Shown one piece after another: positions 55,865-64,000 of a DNA stretch of 64,000 nt (positions within the stretch are counted from its first letter, which is position 1; each line of letters begins with the position of its first letter). The stretch is taken from contig NC_071398.1 of NCBI RefSeq assembly GCF_022682495.2, positions 91,291,705 to 91,355,704 on the forward strand. The letters run 5' to 3'. A program made the translations under genes and the position numbers. The notes under the pieces were generated by a model. It searched no databases. It was given only the letters and a program-made list of their open reading frames with translations, and was not told the origin of the DNA. The DNA is from Desmodus rotundus. Lineage: Eukaryota > Chordata > Mammalia > Chiroptera > Phyllostomidae.

Positions 55865-55997
55865 CGGGGTTTTCGACGCCTCTGAGGCCGGGCAAGCACA
55901 CGCTGGCCCGCCCTGCCTGCAGCCCCCGGCTCCAAGCCTTGCGGTCTGCGTGCTGTCGGCGAAGACGCTGACCGCTAACGGCAATAGTCACGGACGC
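55865..55997. promoter_or_regulatory. Very short CpG-dense patch
   Basis: Seen: about 16 CpG in 133 bp (hand count), including cggcgaagacgctgaccgct. Observed/expected is near or above 1 by hand estimate. Far shorter than a normal CpG island; no exon or repeat that I can name overlaps it. Confidence 0.35.
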
Positions 55998-56004
55998 TAT
56001 ATGG

Positions 56005-56205
56005 ACTCTCACAGCACGCTAGACCTTCCCGAGTGCTCTATGTGCATTACACCGCAGCAGTCCTCACAACCACACCGTAAGGAGGGGACTATAATTAACC
56101 CCATTTTGCAGAGGAGAAAAACTGAGGCACAGAGAGTAACATTGCCAAGGTACCATGACTAGTAAGAAGCAGAGGCAGGATTTGAACCCAGGCAGCTTAC
56201 CCCCA
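56005..56205 (-). mobile_element. MIR SINE
   Basis: Seen in reverse: 'gtgctctatgtgcattacaccgcagcagtcctcacaaccac', 'accccattttgcagaggagaaaaactgaggcacagagagtaac', 'gcagaggcaggatttgaacccaggcagctta'. Confidence 0.92.
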
Positions 56206-56559
56206 TAAGCCTATATTTAGCTGATACACTACGCTTCAGCAAGAAAACTGTGTGGGATGGTAAACAGCGCCTGCAGCTGTTTAAGGCTCCAGCGAGCCAC
56301 AGGGCAAATGGATTCATACTCACAGACCACATCCAGACTGGTGAACACCCTGACACTACGGCCTCCAATAAATACAGCTATCCACCTTAACTCCGCTGCC
56401 ATCTCCACACCCCTCTCCTACCTTCCTGAAGAGCCAGCCCTTCATTTGCCACTAGATCAGTCATCTATTATTCATTGCTAAACATAACATTTCAAAGTTG
56501 CCAACAGCACACAAGATCCTCATGCGAAGCTTTCTCAGCCTGCTCCCATCACAGCTCTC

Positions 56560-56745
56560 TCACCACTGTCTTTTCCCAGCTACCCATTAATTAGGGGCAG
56601 CCTCCCTTCTGTCCGGCAGCCACAGTTTTATATTTGCTTCCAGTGACTGCATTGCTGTCTTGTTCTTAAAGCACCGTCTCAGGGCGGAGGGGGCCTCGTT
56701 AATCATTGATCACACACATTTCTACCTGCTTAGCCTTTTCTTATT
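56560..56745. promoter_or_regulatory. TAAT-bearing candidate non-coding element
   Basis: Seen: 'acccattaattagggg', 'gttttatatttgc' and 'gttaatcattgatcac' in otherwise unique sequence. Inference only. Confidence 0.22.
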
Positions 56746-56899
56746 CTTTTTCAACACTGACTGCTTGCTCTTCAGCACTGCATAAATTTCCACTCACCAC
56801 ACGTTGGTCAGGTGACCACTCTGTGCCTGCATGTAGTGGTGACATCTCCACCATAGCTGTCTTTGGAAAAGCTATTGCTTAACCAAGTGGTGAATGCAG

Positions 56900-57150
56900 C
56901 TTTAAACCTTTCAGGAATTCTGAGAAGGACAAAAAGATCCCTGTGAACTGGAGGAAACCAGGAAGGCTCCCTGGAGGAAACCAGGAAGGCTTCCTGGAGG
57001 AGGTGAGGTTTCAGTTTTTCTTCAAGAATGAATAGGATTTGGCCAAAGGGAATCTTACATGCAAATGCAAGGAGATTGAAGTTATCAAGGCTTAGTCAAT
57101 TATTAGGTAAAGATTCCAGCTGGGGAAACATGAGCAATGAGATTGAAGAA
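56900..57150 (-). mobile_element. L2 fragment with a 23-bp tandem duplication
   Basis: Seen: 'aaggcttcctggaggaggtgaggtttcag' then 'aagaatgaataggatttggcc', the antisense L2 order. The 23-bp unit ggaggaaaccaggaaggctc is duplicated at about 56952-56997. Confidence 0.6.
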
Positions 57151-57624
57151 AGCCTAGAAGTTTGCAACCAGCAGCAACACAAGGCTCTCACTTTCCCAGG
57201 CACCTCTGGCAGCAGGGGCTCAGCAAGAAAGGGTGTCAGTAGCTACCCTGGTGTCCACTGGGCCACAAAAGAGTTGTCATCACAGCTGCCAGCTTGCCAA
57301 GCCCTGATGTGGCCAGGACTTGTCCCCCCACCCCATGAGCACCCTAGACCCTCGACCCCAGGTTAGGAGGGAATAAATCCACCTGTCCCACAATCCCCGC
57401 CCACCTTCCTCTACTGCTCCCTACAAATGGACAGACTGCCCTTTGAAGCAGGTCAGTACCAGCCCCCAGCCACAAACATCCAACCTCTCCCATTCCCAGT
57501 GCCTAGCCCCTGGCCTCCAGCCCTACACCAGGCAGGGGGAGCCAGAGGAGGGGTGGGGCACTGCCAAAGAGAGAGTAAAACGACAAGGCTTGTGGAAACT
57601 GTCACCCCTGATGACTATTTCTGA

Positions 57625-57960
57625 TATTTTCTCCTTTGTAGTACAACACACATACCATACAAGTCCCCATGTGAAGGCCTGCAGTTCAGTGACACCGTGC
57701 ACACTCGCGGTGTTGTGCAACCACTATCACTGTCTGCTCAGAACTTTTTCCTCAGTCCGAATGAAACTCTCTCCCCAGTAAGCAACCTCTCGCCAGTCCC
57801 TGTCCCCCCAGCCCCTGGCAACCACAAATCTGCTTTCTGTCTCTACGGATTTGGCTATTCCAGATACTTCATATAAATAGAAGCATATGACACGTGTCCT
57901 TTTGTTTGTGGCTTCCCTGATGACGTTTTGAATCCGTCCTCATGTGTGTCAAGGACTCTG
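57625..57960 (-). mobile_element. L1 3' region, antisense
   Basis: Seen: 'gcagttcagtgacaccgtgcacactcgcggtgttgtgcaaccactatcac', 'agaactttttcctcagtccgaatgaaactc', 'cagcccctggcaaccacaaatctgctttctgtctctacgga', 'gatacttcatataaatagaagcatatgac'. Confidence 0.88.
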
Positions 57961-58564
57961 AGGGTCGAGGCTCTGATGAGTGATGGACCCGAAACACTAA
58001 CCACATACATCCTTGGGAAACGCAGCCCACCTGCTTCTACATAAAGCAGGCAAGTGCTCCTCACTCTGAGGAGAGCCAGGCCCCCTGCCGCCTCCCGGTC
58101 AAGCCCTGCGAGGCCCCTAGAGATGGAATGGATCAGAGGCAGAAGCCCCGGCTCCCCTGAGCAACCCAGGCGAAAGGCTTCAGCTTAAAAAGGCAAGGAC
58201 AGGAAGGTGAAGCAGAGTCTCGGGACAGTCAAAGAAGGCTTCAAGGAGGACCAGCACGGGCTCTGGTCCCGAAAAGATGGCCAGGACTCACAGAGACGGC
58301 ATGTAACTGCCATCTTTATGGGAATGCCCCCCAAACCTTTGACCTCACCCCTGAACTTCCGACCTGGGCGTTGAGATGCCCATATGGCATCTCCACTTGG
58401 GAGTCTGATAGGCTTCTCCGAATCGAAACTCGGATTTCCCCGCGCTCCGCGCCCTTTCCTGCAGGCTTTGCTGTCACCTGTGCTCCTGCACGTCTCCTAA
58501 CTCCGCTCTGCTTCCACCTGCCCCACCGGAGGCGACTACACAGAAGCAGGCGGCTTGTTTTTTT

Positions 58565-58945
58565 TTTACAGTGGAAGCCACATCACATCAATACGTGGAA
58601 TCTAATGAACAAAATAAGCAAGCCAACAAAACAGAAACAGGCTCGTAGATACAGAAAACAGACTGACAGTTGTCAGAGGGGAGGGGTTTGGGGGAGCTGG
58701 GTGGAAAAGATGAAAAAAAAAAAAAAAGCCCTGATGGACAAAGATTGTATGATGATTTCAAAAGGGAAAGAGGGTGGGGGAGGTAGAAAAAGGAGAAGGG
58801 GGGATAAATGGTGATAGAAGACTTGACTATGGGTGGTGAACACACAGTACAATATACAGATGATGGATTATACAATTGTACACCTGAAATCTATATAATT
58901 AACCAATGTCACCCCAATAAATTCAATAAAAAAGTTTTAAAAACC
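58565..58945 (+). mobile_element. L1 3'UTR end, bat-type
   Basis: Seen: 'cgtggaatctaatgaacaaaataagc', 'acagaaacaggctcgtagatacagaaaacagactgacagttgtcagagggg', 'ggattatacaattgtacacctgaaatctatataattaaccaatgtcaccccaataaattcaataaaaaag'. Well preserved, so younger than most L1 pieces here. Confidence 0.92.
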
Positions 58946-59460
58946 TCCAGTGACTTCTCATCACATTGGGAATAAAACCCATAACCTTGCCTGCTCCCTT
59001 CAAGCCCACCATGACCAGCCCCTCCCTGCTTCCTCCATTCCTCTCCTCTCCCTTCACTCACTGTGCTCCAGCTTCACCATCCTCCTTCCTCTTCCTGGAC
59101 GTCTCCTGCCTCAGGGCCCTGGCCCTTGCCGTTCCCTCTACCTAAAACTCTCTTCCCCGTGATATTCACATGGCTGGCTTCTCAATTCCGGTCCTTTCCA
59201 AATGTCACCTCCACAGAATAGAAAGACCTCCCATTGACCTCCCAAGCTAAATCATACCCCTCTCTTATCACGTTTTATGTCCTTACACAGTTTTCTTTTC
59301 CATGGTATGAATCATTAACTTGGCCCAAAATAAATATACACCCATAGTATATACATATGTATGCATGCCTCTTCCCGACTGTACACTCCAGGAAGGCAGC
59401 TCGTTCATTTAAACATCATCAGACTTTCAATGGGCAGAACTGTGTGTGGCATGCAACAGA
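58946..59460 (+). mobile_element. L2 LINE 3' region
   Basis: Seen: 'cctccagtgacttctcatcacattgggaataaaaccc', 'ccttcactcactgtgctccagcttcacc', 'tgcctcagggccctggcccttgccgttccctc', 'ccaaatgtcacctccacagaatagaaagacctccc', 'tgtacactccaggaaggcagctcg'. Confidence 0.88.
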
Positions 59461-59589
59461 AACTTATATTTTTTGGAAAAAACGAACGAATAAGTGCAAA
59501 TTGGTACGTTTGCACAAAGAGACCGTTTCTGCTCAGAGCAAAAGTCCAAGAACAATAGAAGACATTGCTCCTCTTAAACTCCTTACCTT

Positions 59590-60055
59590 ATTGGACATGG
59601 CCGGCGGTGGAAAGGCCTTCATCACCCGCCTCCCATCTTTCTGACCTCTCACGGCTCGTCATGCTCCCTCACCTCCCCCTACCCTGCCCTCAGAGCTGCT
59701 GCCTCCTGCTCTCCAGAACCGTGCTCCCACACCCTCTGGGGTGTATGCTGTCTCCTGCCTTCCTTTCCCTCCACCCTTCTTCTCTTCACCTGCCCTCGCC
59801 TGCTCACCTTCCAACCTTCAGACACCCCGAGAAGAGCTGGCTGCGCCCCTGGCCCTGGACACCAGCACACGGTTCTGTTAGCACACATCACTTGCGTTGA
59901 AATGATCTGTTTACAGGTTTATCTCCCTTGTTAGACAGGGAGCCTGTTTCTACATTTCCATGAACATCCTGTTTTACATTTAAATGTCTCTCCTTGTACA
60001 CTGACAGAGCCTGGTTCTTACCAGGCACTCTGATCTTTGATGAATAAATGATTCA
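59590..60055 (+). mobile_element. L2 LINE 3' region, second copy
   Basis: Seen: 'tctgacctctcacggctcgtcatgctccctcacc', 'gttagacagggagcctgtttc', 'agcctggttcttaccaggcactctgatctttgatgaataaatga', the L2 terminus in sense. Confidence 0.6.
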
Positions 60056-60189
60056 ATCAATTTACCAAACCAGAGTTCCTCTTAAGTTCACCAGTCTTTG
60101 CTAATGGCATCCCCGTGTCTAAATCAATGACAACTGTGGAATAGCTGAAAAAATTTCCACCAGTATGAACAACTTTAGACACTTTCTAT

Positions 60190-60480
60190 GAGCCATTCAA
60201 AGCACAGTTCTGAATATGCCACACCCCTGCTCAAAAACTCTCCATGGCTCCCTACTGCCTAACCGAATAATAGTAGCAGCCTTTACAGTCCTCCACGATC
60301 CGGCCTCAACCTGTCTCTCGACTTAACTTACCATCTGTCACTTCTTTACACGCCAACAAACCAAAGTTGTCATCTTTCCCAAAATGTACACTTTCCAACA
60401 TTCTGCCTGAATTTTTTGTTATCCCACTGTTTGAGAACATTCTTTCTTCTCTCCCATCTCTGCTTAGTGAGGTGCTACTC
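60190..60480 (+). mobile_element. L2 LINE fragment
   Basis: Seen: 'ccctgctcaaaaactctccatggctccctactgcctaaccgaat', 'ttacagtcctccacgatccggcctcaacctgtctctc', the L2 order in sense. Confidence 0.8.
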
Positions 60481-60507
60481 AACTATGGTGTGACTTATTT
60501 CTCACAT

Positions 60508-60825
60508 CACAGGTATTCGCTAAGTGCCCACGGGGGCGACGGCATCTTCAGTGCTGGGAGTGCTCACCAGGGTTCATCTGCAGACTGGGGCTCAGGGTCC
60601 CTGCATCATGGAGCTACACAAACGGCTTGCGTGGAGTGTATAGTCCGGTAGGGAGGATAAATACAAAGCAATGATAATAAAGCTGTGTAATGAAATAGGT
60701 GTGATGGGAGGGGGCACTGTGTGGCTTGGGAAATCACTGAAGGCCTTTCTGTGGAGGCCACATAGGATCTGAGACCTGAAGGAAGTGGGGTTAAGACAAA
60801 TCGGAAACAACAAACAAGTGAAATA
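60508..60825 (-). mobile_element. L2 LINE 3' region, antisense
   Basis: Seen: 'gtattcgctaagtgcccac', 'gagctacacaaacggcttgcgtggagtgtatagtccggtagggagg', 'aggcctttctgtggaggccacataggatctgagacctgaagg'. Confidence 0.7.
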
Positions 60826-60831
60826 ATTTGG

Positions 60832-61055
60832 GCCCCGACTGGGTAGCTCACTTGGTTGGAGCGTTATCCAGTGCACCAAAAGGTTGAGAGTTCAATTCCT
60901 GGTCATCAGGGCACATACGTGGGCTGTGGGTTTGATACCCAGTTGGGGTGCATACAGGAGGCAACAAATCGATGTTTCTCTCTCACATCGATGTTCTTTC
61001 TCTCTCTCTCTCTCCCTGCCCCTCCTTCCTTGCTCTCTAAAATCAATAAAAAAGT
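60832..61055 (+). mobile_element. VES SINE, older-structured subfamily
   Basis: Seen: 'ggccccgactgggtagctcacttggttggagcgttatcc', a B-box-like 'gagttcaattcctgg', 'gggctgtgggtttgatacccagttggggtgcatacaggaggcaac', then a doubled block (aatcgatgtttctctctcacatcgatg), a CT run and 'aaaatcaataaaaaag'. It differs from the other eight copies in head and in the doubled block. No clear target duplication. Confidence 0.9.
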
Positions 61056-61374
61056 ATCCTCAGGTGAGGAATAAACATTTTTTTAAGATAATTTTGACTA
61101 GAGTAAGTGACATAAAAAAAATGCCAGGGTGATATTACCAACTAGCCATCATTAAGGTGAGGGGGCTGCCTTAGTTGGGGTGGTTGGAGAAGCCCCTCTG
61201 GGGAGGCACCAAGGAGACAGACGCTAAGCCAGCTGGTGATAGGTTGGAAGTGGGGATGAGGAATAGGGAAGAGCCGGGAATGACTCCTCTGGATTTTTGG
61301 CTCCACCAACTGTGTGGAAAGTGCGGAGATGGGAGGGTCAGGGCAGGGGCAGTTTGGGGGTCAAAGCGCAGGTC

Positions 61375-61562
61375 AAATTGTCTCCTTCATGAAGCCTCCA
61401 GCGGCCCTTCCTGTGGGAAGCAACTTCTCCCTCCTCTATAATCACACAGCAGTGGGAAAATATTATTATACAGCTGTCTGCCCATCTGACTTACTCCCCC
61501 TGCTGGACTGTAATATGTCGTGGCTCACTGTGCCTTATGCACCTTTGTGGTCCCCGTAGTGC
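61375..61562 (+). mobile_element. L2 LINE fragment
   Basis: Seen: 'tgtctccttcatgaagcctccagcggcccttcctg', 'gtctgcccatctgacttactccccctgctggactgtaatatg', the L2 terminal order. Confidence 0.6.
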
Positions 61563-62437
61563 TTCGGGGTCTCAGATGTGGGGCCAGAGGGCCAAGCGCT
61601 GAGCTGGCAGCAAAGAAAATGGAAGCAATCACCTCTGTGCAGCAGACTTCAAGTTCCAGTCTCTCCCTATACACAGAAGCACACAGCTTTCAGCAGTCAC
61701 TCTGAGCCCCGGCTGTCCTTCCCCCAATCACAGATGAAACCCACACCCCTGATGATGGGCCACTGACCTACATCCTCAGAGTCCTTCTCTGCCCAGCCCA
61801 CGAATCCATTCTTTCCAGCAGGAAGGACGCGCAGAGGCTCAACAATTATCTGGTTGAACTGAATCAAACGGCAGGAACAGCATGCCTCCTTTTATGAGCT
61901 CGACTTCCTCCACTTCCTAACCTTTAAAAAAAAAAAAAAAAGGTGGTGCCCTCTCCTCTGACCATCACCAAATTCACTGAAGCCATTCCCCGTGGGCAAG
62001 TCCATGATGCTGGGAGCCCTGGGGCCTCACTGATTTTGTTCCCTTGGGGTGGTGGCTTGTACCCCTGAGTGCTCTGTTCACCTGGGCAGTGGGCATAATA
62101 GCCTTGCCCAGTCTCGGGGCGCTGCCGTCATTCATGCAGAGTGGGGCCTCATGTGAAGGAAATTCACCCTGGAAAATGGAAAACAACAAGCCTTCTGTTT
62201 CTCACGGCCCCATCCCAGTGCACAGTCCGCCTCTCTCACACCCTCTTTCTCTGGCTGCAGCCTCTTCAGCCTCCTCCTCCTGGTCCTTCCGCAGCCTCTT
62301 CATTTATTTTTGAATCAATCTTAAGCTCTGTGTCCTCACTTTAAGTGCTCCTCAGGTCCCAGGTGCATCCCTCATGTCATTTCATTCTCCCCTTCGTCTC
62401 CCTCACTCTGAACCAGCCATCACCCCCACGGCCCCTA

Positions 62438-62545
62438 TAGCAAATGTCTGCCAAGTGCCCACCCTGCGTGAGACACGGTGCCAGACAGTGTCCATGTGGA
62501 CAAGAGGGGTGTCCTCCCGGAGCTGAGGCCCTCTGAGGGCATGGG
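62438..62545 (-). mobile_element. L2 LINE 3' fragment
   Basis: Seen: 'agcaaatgtctgccaagtgcccaccctgcgtgagacacggtgccagacagtgtccatgtggacaagaggggtgtcctcccggagctga'. Confidence 0.6.
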
Positions 62546-62711
62546 ACAGAGAGTGGAGCCGCTCACTCCCTGCGTGGGCAGGACCCCGCCTTGGCCCTCA
62601 CTTCGACAAGCACTCACACAGGGTTTCATACCATTTCTGTGCACGGCACTGACTCTCCACGTCCCTGCGTAAAGCTGACCCCCTGTTCCTGCTTCCTCCT
62701 CATGCTCATGA

Positions 62712-63353
62712 TACAACTGATCCACACTATTCACAGATTCCACATCTATGCAGCCGCCTACTCACTAAAATGTATGTGCAACCCCAAATTCAGAGGCACG
62801 TTCACGATCTTCCATGAACATGCACAGAGCGGCAAGTCATCTGAGTCACCCAACACCAACGTCCCAGCTGACATTGAACGAGGTGACGCCTTGCCTTCTC
62901 CTTTCAGCTCTCTCTGCAAACAAGTGTCCTTTTCGCTGTCTATTCAGTGCCATGGGTTTGGTGTATTTGTGCTTTCTGTTGGTGACTTGATGTTTCAAAT
63001 GGTCCCCAAGCCTAGTGCCGAAGTGCTGTCTGGTGTCCCCAAGCATGAGAAGGCAGCGCCTTACAGAGAAAATTCGAGTGTTAGATAAACTTGGTTCAGG
63101 CATGAGTCACAGTGCTACTGGCTGTGAGCTCCGTGTTAATGAATCGACAATTTACGCCACCCAGGTGTCTTTAAACAGAAATGCACATAAAACAAGGTGA
63201 AGTGTTGCCTGGCTGATGCAAATGTTGTGAGCAGAGGCTCTCAAGAACCTGACCTCGTATCCCCCCTAGGAACAGAGGTTCAATATCCACTCACTCTGTC
63301 CACAGTGACGCTCCAGCACATAACTCCTGCAAATAACAAGTATGGACTCCACG
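62712..63353 (+). mobile_element. Tigger/pogo-type transposon, deleted, near end to end
   Basis: Seen: a left end after TA (caactgatccacactattcacag) and a right end whose complement runs ccatacttgttatttgcag, plausible inverted termini. Inside, at about 63000-63160, is a recognisable transposase N-terminus in two frames: a start reading MVPKPSAEVLSGVPK at 62999 and, after a frameshift near 63055, EKIRVLDKLGSGMSH...NESTIY, the CENP-B-like helix-turn-helix. The DDE catalytic part is absent and the sequence passes straight to the 3' terminal part, so this is a non-autonomous fossil of about 640 bp. Confidence 0.85.
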
Positions 63354-64000
63354 GTCCCCCTTGGTGCTGCTGGGCTGTCTTAACGAAGGACAGCACCATT
63401 TACAATGAGGAGCAGACGGCTCTGCTCTACGGGCTCTTCCAAGGCCATGGGTAGGTGGATGGTGAAGTTATAGCTCTGGGTCCTCCACTCTGGGGAGAAA
63501 CTTTAGACTGTCAGCCAAGATGACCGAGAAACTGTTGAAGGAATTCTGGTTGCCTATATAGAGATGGAAAGAATCAGCTCTCATGAAATACCCAGACACG
63601 GTCAGATGAAGGAGGGCTCATCAGGCTGTGTTTATGGGGTCCCAAGGAGAAGGTCAGGATCCAGGAGTAAAAGCTATAGGTGGGCAGATTTCAGCTCCGT
63701 GAAGTGTCTTCCAATAGTCAGAAGGGCCTGAGTGGGGGAGGACAGCCTCACGTGGTAATGAGGTTCCCGTCACTGCAGGTGCCAACCACCAAAGAGGACA
63801 CAGAGAAAATGTGAGCACTGACTAAATGATATCTGAGAACCTGTTAGTCTAGAAAGATAAATTCCCCAAGTGAGAGCCAAGACTCTTACCAGGGCAAAAC
63901 CCCTGTTCCATCACTACAATTCCACGTGTCCTGTCCCTGTGTGCTCTGGAAATGCGGCGACACCATCTGTACTCCCAGAGGGTAACTGGTCCTGGGCACT
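63354..64000. other. No recognisable feature
   Basis: Unique-looking sequence to the window end. I see no repeat, splice-bounded exon or tandem structure. Confidence 0.45.

Overview
This window looks like nuclear DNA from a bat, most likely a yangochiropteran. The main evidence is nine VES-type tRNA-derived SINEs. They carry pol III box-like sequences, a cagaggcaaccacacattgatgtttctct-type body, a CT-rich stretch and a short A-rich tail, and several have target-site duplications. The L1 3' ends (accaatgtcaccccaataaattc type) and the mariner-family DNA transposons fit the same lineage. The older repeats are general eutherian ones: L2, MIR, L1, MaLR and ERVL LTRs, Tigger, and hAT elements including MER5- and MER20-like pieces. 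There are no prokaryotic features, no CRISPR array, no rRNA or functional tRNA gene and no intact retroviral gene.

The window is almost entirely intronic or intergenic. The only coding sequence I can defend is one 433-bp exon on the minus strand at 39355-39787. It has a textbook splice acceptor, a GTGAGT donor and an uninterrupted 143-codon frame ending in a very basic, helical-looking segment. I do not recognise the gene. The exon's last codon also overlaps an in-frame TGA, so it could instead be a terminal exon.

Layout. 1-12 kb: a truncated VES at the left edge, L1, L2, two more VES copies, MIRs and a MaLR-type LTR. 12-20 kb: an end-to-end hAT element and long antisense L2 stretches. 20-24 kb: an L1 with a 3 x 34-bp repeat and a recent-looking mariner MITE inside it, then sense L2, MIR, an ERVL-type LTR and a VES. 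24.1-25.1 kb: a block with no repeats I can recognise. 25-31 kb: an MLT1 LTR, a VES, an L1 and a strong CTCF-like site. 32-37 kb: a long antisense L2 split by a VES, a mariner/MER20 chimera, and a nearly perfect 129-bp tandem duplication. 39.4-39.8 kb: the exon. 42.7-44.5 kb: a CpG-enriched stretch followed by a Tigger2-like/hAT pair. 46-50 kb: L1 and L2 fragments and a VES. 52.9-55.3 kb: a nested stack in which a sense L2 is split first by an MLT1 LTR and then by a VES. 55.8-63.4 kb: a tiny CpG-dense patch, L1 and L2 pieces, an older-structured VES and a Tigger fossil with a recognisable transposase N-terminus.

Repeat boundaries are estimates made by eye against remembered consensus features, usually good to about 10-30 bp, except where terminal repeats or target-site duplications fix them.
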